Positions 42,786 through 50,773 of a stretch of DNA of 52,557 bases are shown one piece after another; position 1 is the first letter of the stretch, and each line of letters opens with the position of its first letter. The translations under genes were made by a program, and so were the position numbers. Under the pieces are notes generated by a model, which saw only the letters and a program-made list of their open reading frames with translations, had not been told where the DNA came from and searched no databases. Origin of the DNA: Bacteroidota bacterium (lineage in GTDB: Bacteria; Bacteroidota; Bacteroidia; Chitinophagales; Chitinophagaceae); contig JABDAZ010000021.1 of assembly GCA_013288945.1 (NCBI GenBank), positions 1 to 52,557 of the forward strand. The letters run 5' to 3'.

Positions 42786-45377
42786 TTATTGTAATGGAAT
42801 ATCCATTGAAATTTGCTGTGTTGTTTTTATTTCTTCACTGCCGCCTTTTGCTGTCCAGCTTTCTTTATGTAAAACTATTTTTTCAGGAAGATTATTAACG
42901 TCATCAAATGCAAGGTTTAATTTTGCCGATGTTCCTTGCGCATTTACTTCAAGCGATAAATTTATTAATCCGAATGGTGTGCGTATTCCATTCAATTGCG
43001 TTTTTGCGCCAGCCTTTGCCCATTGTTTTGGTATTGCCTGAAACAAATGCAATTCTTTGCCACGATCAAATTCAATCATGTGAACCGTCATTCTTATAAA
43101 CTCTGCGCTCGCCCAGTTGTGCGGCATATCGCCTACTTCATCATTTCCTTTTCCAACTGGTTTTTGTTCTTCGCGCCAAACCATTGTTGGTGATGAGTGA
43201 TTGGCAAAATCATATAACAATTGCGGAATGCCCTGCGTTTTTCCAAGCCATAATAATGCATGCGCATAAAATGAAGTGAAGTAAGACCAGATGCCATCTT
43301 TCATCCAACCAGTATTAATGACCAAACCTTCAGCGCGGTGGTCTGTAAGCATATCAACTGTTTCAGCTGCCCACTGGTGTGCTTCTGTATTATCATCATA
43401 AATTTTTCCGGGATAAACAGATTGGCAAAATGCCCACTGTCCTCTTTGCGCGGCATAATTTCCTTCGTTATTAATCATCACAGGCAGATACGTATTTCCT
43501 TTTTCATCTTTGCGAATATCTTTTCTTGCCTTATTCATAAAGTTTAAAAAGAATTGATCATAATCTTTTTGCCATGTTGCTGCCTGATCATTTTTTCCCA
43601 ACCATGTTGCTGCTGATATTGCCCATTTCATTCCACTTAAACACCATTCTGTATTTGAATAATCATTGCCATCCTGAATGCCGCCATCAACATTTCCATT
43701 GGGTATTAATCCATAATATGGTTTTGTTGAATCCTTCATTGCAAGGCCGCGCAAATAATTTATTCTTTTTATACAACCTTCAATCACGCTCCAGTTTTCA
43801 TTCATCCATTTTTTATCTTGCGTTAACATGGCGTGGCGAACCAGCATAAAAGGAACGAGTCCATTCTCTTTATGAAAGGTTGTAATCATTTCAAACCCGC
43901 CATCTTTTAATTGTAAACGTGTAAGATAATCTATGCAACTGCGCACATCTTTTACATAATTAAGCATCGTTCCAACTTCCAATAAAAAACTTCCATCTGC
44001 AAGCCAGAGGCCGCGATAAATAGTTGGCCCAACATGAAAAGCTTTGTTGCCTTCACGAATATCTCTTGATTGAAAAATATTTCGCAAGCTTGAAACAACC
44101 ATATCCTGAATGCCTGAGTCAGGAACGCTGATTGCTTTTGCTGAAGGGCAATTTTTTTGCCACCAGTTTTCAGCAATTTGTTTTTGCTCTGCAGAAATTG
44201 TTGCTGATGGTTGATAAGAAGAATTTGAATTAAAAAAACGGCTGATGGTTACCACTGCTTGTTTTTGTTCGCCAGCTTTTAAATTAACAGGCATTAATGC
44301 AATGGTATAATGATCCGCTGAATCAAGCGCTGGCGCTTGTTCTGCAAGCGATGAAGAAAGCCGAGTGTATTCATCCAACTGAATATAGTTTGCAGATTTT
44401 TGCAGTTTATCAATGCCTGCATATTTAATAACAGGAGAAAAAACTTTATTAACAGCAGTATTGTTTTTTAAATTTATTAATAAATGATAACGCCTTTCAG
44501 GCATGCCAACATTTGCGCATTGTACATATAAAACAGCATTTTTATTTTGGCTGCCACTAATAATTTCTGTCGCAGACGGCGCTTGATCATTAAACATCCA
44601 TAAACCATTTACGATCGCATTTCTGTCTTTTGCGCCGGGCATATTTGTTACCACAACAATCAATTCACCATCCTGGTCAGCATCTTTAGAATCGAAAAAA
44701 TAAACGCCGGGAGTTTTTGCACCAAAGTCTTTTACAGGATCAATATCTTTTTGTTCAGCACCTTCAACATGCACGCGCATTACGCGTTGGCCTGCTTCTT
44801 CCCATTTGCCTTCGCAAAAACCCAATGCAATTTTATGTGATGATCCGGGCGTAACTTTTATATGAAATTCAATCAAGCCTTCACCAGACAAACCTTTCTG
44901 TCCTTCTGCAATATCATTAAATGCTGCATCACATTTTATTTTTGGTTTCGACCAATTTCTTTGTGCAAGCCTGCTATCAAACCGTACGATACTATTTAAT
45001 TTTTCCGGCGCAGGAATTTCTAAAAAAGCATCTTCAGTAATTGTTATACCATCGCTTTCTTTAATCGTATGCGTCATTGGGTTTGATGCTGAACCCAGAT
45101 GCTGGCTTTTCCAAACAGATGGCGTTTTGCTATCGAACATTACAGAAAAAGAAAAATCGCGCGGGCCTTTTTTATAACCATAATCACCAAAAATTTCTCC
45201 TTCACGACCAACCAATGTTTTTACAGGATCATCCGGCAAACACAAAAGCGATTGCCACCACGGAACACTGTATCGGTGATCAACAGCAAGATTTTCACTT
45301 TGCGAAAAAGCAATTGAACGTGAAAAAAAGATCGCTGCAGTAAACAATACGAGCTTCGAAAATTTTTGTAAAACCAT
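42786..45377 (-). CDS. Secreted six-hairpin glycosidase-like protein, family not recognised
   Basis: This 863-residue protein has a signal peptide (LVLFTAAIFFSRSIAFSQ). Residues about 30-430 form beta-rich domains. Residues about 440-790 look like an (alpha/alpha)6 barrel: FHVGPTIYRGLWLADGSFLLEVG, RSCIDYLTRLQLKDGGFEMI, GGIQDGNDYSNTEWCLSG, DDNTEAHQWAAETVDML and PHNWASAEFIRMTVHMI mark its helices. A C-terminal beta domain ends the chain. The fold resembles clan members such as GH78, GH63 or GH15. Acidic residues in LADGS, NDYSNTEW and PHNWASAEF are candidates for catalysis. I cannot assign a CAZy family. It lies between the sugar porter and glycosylasparaginase genes, so it likely trims the imported glycan in the periplasm. 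Confidence 0.7.
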   Translation of the reverse strand: MVLQKFSKLVLFTAAIFFSRSIAFSQSENLAVDHRYSVPWWQSLLCLPDDPVKTLVGREGEIFGDYGYKKGPRDFSFSVMFDSKTPSVWKSQHLGSASNPMTHTIKESDGITITEDAFLEIPAPEKLNSIVRFDSRLAQRNWSKPKIKCDAAFNDIAEGQKGLSGEGLIEFHIKVTPGSSHKIALGFCEGKWEEAGQRVMRVHVEGAEQKDIDPVKDFGAKTPGVYFFDSKDADQDGELIVVVTNMPGAKDRNAIVNGLWMFNDQAPSATEIISGSQNKNAVLYVQCANVGMPERRYHLLINLKNNTAVNKVFSPVIKYAGIDKLQKSANYIQLDEYTRLSSSLAEQAPALDSADHYTIALMPVNLKAGEQKQAVVTISRFFNSNSSYQPSATISAEQKQIAENWWQKNCPSAKAISVPDSGIQDMVVSSLRNIFQSRDIREGNKAFHVGPTIYRGLWLADGSFLLEVGTMLNYVKDVRSCIDYLTRLQLKDGGFEMITTFHKENGLVPFMLVRHAMLTQDKKWMNENWSVIEGCIKRINYLRGLAMKDSTKPYYGLIPNGNVDGGIQDGNDYSNTEWCLSGMKWAISAATWLGKNDQAATWQKDYDQFFLNFMNKARKDIRKDEKGNTYLPVMINNEGNYAAQRGQWAFCQSVYPGKIYDDNTEAHQWAAETVDMLTDHRAEGLVINTGWMKDGIWSYFTSFYAHALLWLGKTQGIPQLLYDFANHSSPTMVWREEQKPVGKGNDEVGDMPHNWASAEFIRMTVHMIEFDRGKELHLFQAIPKQWAKAGAKTQLNGIRTPFGLINLSLEVNAQGTSAKLNLAFDDVNNLPEKIVLHKESWTAKGGSEEIKTTQQISMDIPLQ

Positions 45378-45418
45378 AAAAATTTATTTAAAAAAATTAA
45401 TACAACTGATTTATATTA

Positions 45419-46801
45419 TTAATGTCCCGTTACAAATATTTGTTCCATTTCTTCCAGTGTTTTTCCTGTTGTTTCTTTCACCACTTTCCAGCAGAAAAAG
45501 AAATTTATAATACTAAAAAAAGCAAACATCCAGAATGTAAATGCTGCCCCCGTTTTTGCAAGCAGCCACGGAAAAAATTGTCCGACCATCCAAACTGCAA
45601 TCCATAATGCAAGCACACAAACAGACACAGCTTTCACTCTTAATTCAGTTGGAAACATTTCATTAATAATGATCCATGTAATTGGCCCGAGTGAAAATGC
45701 AAAACATGCAATAAAAAGAAGCATTAATATCAGCAACGTTATTCCCTGCGTGTTGCCGGTGTAAAATAAAAACCCGCAACCTGCGAGAGAAAGTACAATG
45801 CCTGTTAATCCAACTTTTAATAAAAGTTTGCGGCCATATTTATCAGCCCATTTTATAGCAACGATGGTGAATAATAAATTAACCGCGCCAATAATCACTT
45901 GAAAAACCAATGCATTGCTGCTGTTGATTCCTGCACTTTCAAAAATGCCAGGGCCATAATAAATGATGGCATTAATGCCACAAAATTGCTGAAGAACAGC
46001 CAGCACAATTCCTATTACTAATGGAAGGCGGATAGATGGATCCAATAAAGAACTTTTTTTAATTTCTGCTTTTTTTGCTGCTGATGTAATGTCTTCAAAC
46101 TCTTTCTCAGCAAGCAATTGCGGCCTTACTGTTAATAATATTTTTTTTGCTTTTTCATTTTTGTTAATAGATACCAACCATCGCGGGCTTTCAGGAACCC
46201 ATGCAAGCATCAATACAAAAACCAATGATGGAGCAGACATGACTAAAAACATCGGCCTCCATGTTTCGGTATTAAAAAACCATATAGCAGCGCTACTGTT
46301 AAAATGATGTTTCGCAACAAATAATAATAATGCATTTGAAAAATAGGCAAGCAAAATTCCAATGGTAATGGCAAGTTGATACCATGCAATCATTCTTCCT
46401 CTTTTATCTGCTGGCGCAAATTCTGCAATGTACATGGGAGAAATTACCGACGCCATGCCAACACCAATTCCACCCAATAATCTTGCGATTATTAATAATT
46501 GTATGGAAGAAGAAAATGCACATCCAATCGAAGAAAATAAAAACATGCAACCGGAAAGTATGATTGTTTTTTTTCGCCCAACACGATCGCTCAAAATGCC
46601 CGTTGCAAAAACGCCGAGAATGCAACCAAGCAAACCGCAACTAACCAACCAACCTTGCATATTAACATTGAGAGAAAATTGTGCAGTGATTAAATTAATC
46701 GCGCCGGAAATTACAGCTGTATCGAAACCAAATAATAATCCCCCGATGGCAACAGCCATGCAGATATAATTCGTTTTAAATGATGTTCCGGAAGCGTTCA
46801 T
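45419..46801 (-). CDS. MFS sugar porter (XylE/GLUT-like)
   Basis: This is a 460-residue inner-membrane sugar transporter with 12 predicted helices. Sugar-porter signatures are present: GGLLFGFDTAVISGAI in helix 1, GILSDRVGRKKTI between helices 2 and 3, RLLGGIGVGMASVISPMYIAEFAPADKRG in helix 4, VPESPRWL after helix 6, QQFCGINAIIYYGPGIFE in helix 7, and GPITWIIINEMFPTELR in helix 10. It would move a monosaccharide released by the periplasmic enzymes, plausibly mannose or glucose, into the cytoplasm by proton symport. It is fifth in the nine-gene operon. Confidence 0.94.
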   Translation of the reverse strand: MNASGTSFKTNYICMAVAIGGLLFGFDTAVISGAINLITAQFSLNVNMQGWLVSCGLLGCILGVFATGILSDRVGRKKTIILSGCMFLFSSIGCAFSSSIQLLIIARLLGGIGVGMASVISPMYIAEFAPADKRGRMIAWYQLAITIGILLAYFSNALLLFVAKHHFNSSAAIWFFNTETWRPMFLVMSAPSLVFVLMLAWVPESPRWLVSINKNEKAKKILLTVRPQLLAEKEFEDITSAAKKAEIKKSSLLDPSIRLPLVIGIVLAVLQQFCGINAIIYYGPGIFESAGINSSNALVFQVIIGAVNLLFTIVAIKWADKYGRKLLLKVGLTGIVLSLAGCGFLFYTGNTQGITLLILMLLFIACFAFSLGPITWIIINEMFPTELRVKAVSVCVLALWIAVWMVGQFFPWLLAKTGAAFTFWMFAFFSIINFFFCWKVVKETTGKTLEEMEQIFVTGH

Positions 46802-46839
46802 ATAACAAGCAATTTTTTAGTAATCATTAATAAAATTTA

Positions 46840-47220
46840 TTAACGCTTATAATCATCATCATACCGTTTAATATCTTCTTGTTGCCAGTTTCCAAACGCA
46901 ACTTCGAGTACGCGTATTGGAGTTTCACTTTCATTGGTTAATCGATGCCGTTCATTTGCAGGAATCCAAATTTGATCGCCAGCTTTGTATTCACTAATAT
47001 CATCACCCACTTGCACGATTGCTCCATTATCTATCACTATCCACAATTCTGCACGGCCAGTATGTGATTGTAAACTCAATCGCTGGCCGGGCAAAACAGT
47101 CATTAAGCTTACGGTGCAATCTTCATTATTTGCATATTGAAAAAAAGTGCCCCATGGCCTTGAAACAAAGGATGGCTCTGGCTTTTCCGCGGGAATAGGT
47201 TTTGTATTATATTCTGACAT
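46840..47220 (-). CDS. Cupin of the type II mannose-6-phosphate isomerase kind
   Basis: This is a 126-residue single-domain cupin. SRPWGTFFQYANNEDCTVSLMTVLPGQRLSLQSHTGRAELWIVI (in two parts around residues 19-62) and DQIWIPANERHRLTNESETPIRVLEVAFG match the C-terminal mannose-6-phosphate isomerase domain of ManC/AlgA-type proteins, standing here without a guanylyltransferase part. It would interconvert mannose-6-phosphate and fructose-6-phosphate. It lies directly downstream of a full class I isomerase, so the two appear redundant or act on different sugar phosphates. The first metal ligand pair is reduced to one His (QSH), which may affect activity. Confidence 0.8.
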   Translation of the reverse strand: MSEYNTKPIPAEKPEPSFVSRPWGTFFQYANNEDCTVSLMTVLPGQRLSLQSHTGRAELWIVIDNGAIVQVGDDISEYKAGDQIWIPANERHRLTNESETPIRVLEVAFGNWQQEDIKRYDDDYKR

Positions 47221-47241
47221 GAAAATAATTTTATTAATAAT

Positions 47242-48996
47242 TTATGGTTTGATTCTTACAAATGCTTTAATCGTTGCACATTGTTTTCCTGCACTTTCGC
47301 CGTGCGTATTAATGGTGTATTCTTTTACACTTGCAGGCACAACAAAAGTTTCTGCATAGTGAATAACAAATGGTTCAAACAAATTTTCAGGGCTTTCAAC
47401 AATTGCTTCGCGGCCTTCAATCAGGTTGAGTACGTTCACACTTCCGTTTGTATGATGCAAAACTTTTTTTGTGAACCAATGCCTGCGTGTTTCAATAAAT
47501 TCCCTTTCATGCAATCCCGTTTTTTCTTCATTCCATCCATCGCCGGATGCGATTGGTTCAATTATATCTTTTAATTCTTTTGCAGTTTTTTCAGGGGTAA
47601 AACTCCAGTCAATTACTTTTTCGCCATGCGCGATATTAATAGGCCGCGGTTTTCCATCAAGCCCCATGCGGCCCCAATCCCAAAGTTTGAAAGTAAAAAT
47701 GTATGGCGTTGCGCTAATCTCTAAAACCATGCTATCCTTGCCGGAACAATGAACCGTTCCCGCAGGTATTAATATGTGATCATGTTTTTTTATGTCCCAT
47801 TTTTTTACAAATTTTTCTGCTTCAAAATGGGTTCCATTTGTATTTGCATTTTTCAACTCATTAATCATTTCTACAGGAGAAGTATCATTTTGCAATCCTA
47901 AATAAACATGTGCGCCTTCTTTGGCATCAAGTATATAATAACTTTCATCTTGTGTGTAATGAATGCCAAATTTTTCCTGCGCATATTCAGTTGTTGGATG
48001 CACCTGCAAACTCAAATTGCCACCTTCAATAGTATCCAAAAAATCAAACCGGATTGGAAATTCATCACCAAATCTTGCCTGCACTGCATCGCCTAATAAT
48101 TTTCTTGACTCTGCAAAAACAAGATTAATAGAAGGCGTTTCAAAAATGATTTCATCCATTTGTAATAACAAACTATTTTCTTCCGGCACACAATCAAAAC
48201 CCCATGCAAAATTTTTTTCTGACATATCAAGCCCGACATATGTTTTCATCCATTGTCCGCCCCACGGGCCAGGATCAAAAAATGGCACCAGCCTGAAAGG
48301 CTGTGTGGTGGCTTGTTTCAGTGCGCTCATTAATGTTTCGCCGGAAATTATTTTAGGATTGTTTTGCTTCGTTGTATCAATAATCAAATCCCATTTATGC
48401 ATTAATGTTTTTTTGTGGCGATCGCAAACGCGCCAGTCAACAAAGAATGCTTGTTTATATTGAAGTGAAGCTTTTGCATTTTTATTATCAACACCAAGAT
48501 TGCTGGTTTCATTTCTGCGGAAACGAAGTTGTGCTTCCCAACGCGGCATATCAAAATAGATAATCAAACTTGCATTTGGGTTTATTAATGAAGCACCAGT
48601 TCCGAAAATATAAATCGTATCAGCATCTTCTTTATCAATATTTTCCTGTGTAGTTTTTATTTTTGATTGATCAAAAAACTGGATCAAATTAAGCCGCGTT
48701 AAATAACCGAAAACTTCATCATCAGTTACGTCAGGATAAACCATTTGTTTGATGTAATCTTCTTCGTGCAAACAATCTTTTGAAAAATAAAATTTACCCT
48801 TTATATATTTTTGAAGTTGTTGTATTGTTTCATTTTCAAATACGCCAGGATAACATTCTATCACCACAACTTTTTTTGTAGATGATATTTTATCGATGCG
48901 ATTATTAATCACCGCGCATACTTGTTCCCAGCCTTCACCGAAATCAGTAAATTCTTTTATTTTAATGGAAGGAAATTTATCGTAGTTAGAAATCAT
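47242..48996 (-). CDS. manA: Class I mannose-6-phosphate isomerase with N-terminal kinase-like domain
   Basis: This is a 584-residue protein in two parts. Residues about 1-205 resemble a uridine-kinase or cytidylate-kinase-like P-loop fold (KKVVVIECYPGVF, IYIFGTGASLI, SLIIYFDMPRWEAQLRFRR), but the Walker A sequence GxxGxGK[ST] is missing, so it is probably not an active kinase. Residues about 215-584 form the isomerase: FFDPGPWGGQWM, LSLQVHP, DESYYILDAKEGAHVYLGL, LIPAGTVHCSG and VLEISATPYIFTFKLWDWGR. QVHP, the Glu of DESYY and the His of GTVH would bind the metal. Ordinary class I enzymes are 300-400 residues, so the N-terminal domain is an addition. It sits between the ROK kinase and the cupin genes. 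Confidence 0.85.
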   Translation of the reverse strand: MISNYDKFPSIKIKEFTDFGEGWEQVCAVINNRIDKISSTKKVVVIECYPGVFENETIQQLQKYIKGKFYFSKDCLHEEDYIKQMVYPDVTDDEVFGYLTRLNLIQFFDQSKIKTTQENIDKEDADTIYIFGTGASLINPNASLIIYFDMPRWEAQLRFRRNETSNLGVDNKNAKASLQYKQAFFVDWRVCDRHKKTLMHKWDLIIDTTKQNNPKIISGETLMSALKQATTQPFRLVPFFDPGPWGGQWMKTYVGLDMSEKNFAWGFDCVPEENSLLLQMDEIIFETPSINLVFAESRKLLGDAVQARFGDEFPIRFDFLDTIEGGNLSLQVHPTTEYAQEKFGIHYTQDESYYILDAKEGAHVYLGLQNDTSPVEMINELKNANTNGTHFEAEKFVKKWDIKKHDHILIPAGTVHCSGKDSMVLEISATPYIFTFKLWDWGRMGLDGKPRPINIAHGEKVIDWSFTPEKTAKELKDIIEPIASGDGWNEEKTGLHEREFIETRRHWFTKKVLHHTNGSVNVLNLIEGREAIVESPENLFEPFVIHYAETFVVPASVKEYTINTHGESAGKQCATIKAFVRIKP

Positions 48997-49017
48997 CTTT
49001 TGTTTCTTTTATTAATA

Positions 49018-49968
49018 TTAATCCTGCATTTTATTTTCCAAACAATACACAACGCCGAGAATGCCGGCGTCATTTAAAAGTTTGCTTGCTTTAATTTTTA
49101 CATTTCCCCATGGCGTCCATGCATGCGCTTTTACTTTTGAAGAAATATATGGAATGATATCTTCACCACTATTCATCACGCCGCCACCGAGCACAACAAT
49201 TTCCGGATCATATGCATGAATGAGATTGATAATTGTTGCAGACCAAACATCCAGATATTCCTGCCGCAAACGAAATGCGAGTATGTCATTATTTTTTGCT
49301 GCAAAAAAAAGATTTGCAAAATCATGTACATCATTTTTTGCAAGTACGCTTTCTTCCAGTTCTTTTGATCCCATTAATCTTTCTTTCAAACTCCATGAAG
49401 ATCCATAAGCTTCTGCGCAACCAATATTGCCGCAATTGCATGTGCGGCCGTTATATTTGACGGACATGTGCCCACCGAGAACGCCGGCCTGAAAATGTTT
49501 GCCTCTTAATAATTTTCCTTCGATGATTGCAGATGTTCCGATGCCAGTTCCAATCGTCATTACAACAAGATTGTCGGTATCTTTTCCTTCACCAAATTTC
49601 CATTCGCCAACAGCAGCCATTCTTGCATCATTATCCATGTAAAAATTGGTATGCCAATTTTGTTTTACCCATGCATGCATATCAACCGAAATGGCATCAT
49701 CATATTTTTGATTGGTTGATAAAATTTTATTTGAAACAGGATCAACAAGCCCTGGAAATGCAAGCGCAATTCCATTAAGATTTGATTCATTAATATTATT
49801 ACTGAACAATAAATTATTTATTTCTTTTTGAAGCGTTGGCAAATTAATATGAAGTCCGTTTGCAGAATTTGCAGGAATAATTTTTTGTGAAATAATATTG
49901 CCTTCGGCAACTAGTCCAAGTTTTACACGCGTGCCCCCCAGGTCAATGCCAACCGAGTATTTTTTCAT
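49018..49968 (-). CDS. ROK-family sugar kinase
   Basis: This is a 316-residue cytoplasmic kinase of the ROK family. It has the ATP-binding loop GIDLGGTRVKLGLV (residues 7-20), the catalytic-region MDNDARMAAVGEW (Asp 114), IGTGIGTSAI, and the structural zinc site His 167 with CNCGNIGC (Cys 177, 179, 184). There is no helix-turn-helix, so it is an enzyme and not a repressor. Glucose, mannose, fructose and N-acetylhexosamines are the usual substrates. Next to two isomerases, it would phosphorylate the sugar entering through the MFS porter. The start lies 20 bases after the glucose-6-phosphate isomerase stop. Confidence 0.92.
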   Translation of the reverse strand: MKKYSVGIDLGGTRVKLGLVAEGNIISQKIIPANSANGLHINLPTLQKEINNLLFSNNINESNLNGIALAFPGLVDPVSNKILSTNQKYDDAISVDMHAWVKQNWHTNFYMDNDARMAAVGEWKFGEGKDTDNLVVMTIGTGIGTSAIIEGKLLRGKHFQAGVLGGHMSVKYNGRTCNCGNIGCAEAYGSSWSLKERLMGSKELEESVLAKNDVHDFANLFFAAKNNDILAFRLRQEYLDVWSATIINLIHAYDPEIVVLGGGVMNSGEDIIPYISSKVKAHAWTPWGNVKIKASKLLNDAGILGVVYCLENKMQD

Positions 49969-49988
49969 ACAACAGCAATATAATTTTA

Positions 49989-50555
49989 TTAATCCTTCAC
50001 CCGATCAATTAATACCGGCGTACCATTTTCTTCAACCAATATTTTTGAAAAACCATGCTGGCTTATAATATCATAATCGTGCCCTGCATCCGAAGGCCAG
50101 CAAGCGCCAAAAGAAAAAATTCCGCTTCCGGTATTTGCTGTGCGGTGCGCAATGTATCCATCAATATAATGAAGGCTGCCCGGGTACATTTTTTCAGCCC
50201 ATGTTTTGCGGTTTTTATCCATTAATATCAGCATGCCTTCGCCTTCAATTCCCCAATAAAATTCTCCTCTGTCGGCAAGTTTATGAAAGTGGCCTTTGGT
50301 CATAAAATATTCGTTGCCAACCATGCCTGGATGAAGGTGCGTGATGCCAAAAAACAAACCACCGGTTGTGCCATCTTTTACAGGAAGATAAGATTCAACT
50401 TCATAAACAATTTTATCAGGAGGTGCTGCAGCAAAGGCGGCTTCATCATTAAAAATAGAAGACAAATCGCTGATTTTTCTAACTGCTTTATCAATTTTTT
50501 CACCGGTAAGGTGTTTGCCTGTAAAGCCCGTTTGCGGTACCAAAATGTTGTTCAT
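49989..50555 (-). CDS. Cupin-type glucose-6-phosphate isomerase
   Basis: This is a 188-residue cupin isomerase of the archaeal type (PF06560), unrelated to the ordinary Pgi fold. The core THLHPGMVGNEYFMTKGHFH leads into the metal site, with His 89, His 91, Glu 98 and His 137. This is one residue offset from the numbers I recall for the Pyrococcus enzyme. It interconverts fructose-6-phosphate and glucose-6-phosphate. It is the first gene of the nine-gene minus-strand operon and follows a perfect TATATTTG -7 element and operator site 3. Two cupin isomerases in one operon is unusual. Confidence 0.92.
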   Translation of the reverse strand: MNNILVPQTGFTGKHLTGEKIDKAVRKISDLSSIFNDEAAFAAAPPDKIVYEVESYLPVKDGTTGGLFFGITHLHPGMVGNEYFMTKGHFHKLADRGEFYWGIEGEGMLILMDKNRKTWAEKMYPGSLHYIDGYIAHRTANTGSGIFSFGACWPSDAGHDYDIISQHGFSKILVEENGTPVLIDRVKD

Positions 50556-50637
50556 TCTTGTGAAATTCTGGTTTTGGTTATTTGCATAAAGTGGCTGAAA
50601 GAGTAGCAGTAAAAGTTTTCAGCAACCGTTTCTTTTA

Positions 50638-50645
50638 CAAATATA
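50638..50645 (-). promoter_or_regulatory. -7 element of the nine-gene operon promoter
   Basis: Read on the minus strand this is TATATTTG, a perfect TAnnTTTG, 82 bases before the start of the glucose-6-phosphate isomerase gene. No clear TTG was found 19-21 bases upstream; operator site 3 begins there. Confidence 0.5.
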
Positions 50646-50665
50646 ATAGAATTATTTAAAAAACG

Positions 50666-50683
50666 TACCAGTATATACCAGTA
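50666..50683. promoter_or_regulatory. Operator site 3 of the glycan locus, upstream of the nine-gene operon
   Basis: TACCAGTATATACCAGTA matches the ideal palindrome at 16 of 18 positions and contains GTATATAC, the GntR-family core (GTMTAKAC). Unlike sites 1 and 2 it lies upstream of the -7 element, about where the -33 region should be. Confidence 0.8.
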
Positions 50684-50773
50684 TATTATTAAAATATTTT
50701 TCCGATTTTTTGGAAAGAAAATGAGCGAACGTTTATTATTAATAAATCTTATTAATAACTGTTGCGAAGTATT

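Noticed and set aside
42514-43041. 175-codon open frame on the plus strand across the glycosylasparaginase/glycosidase junction
   Set aside because: Antisense to two convincing genes and without recognizable domains.
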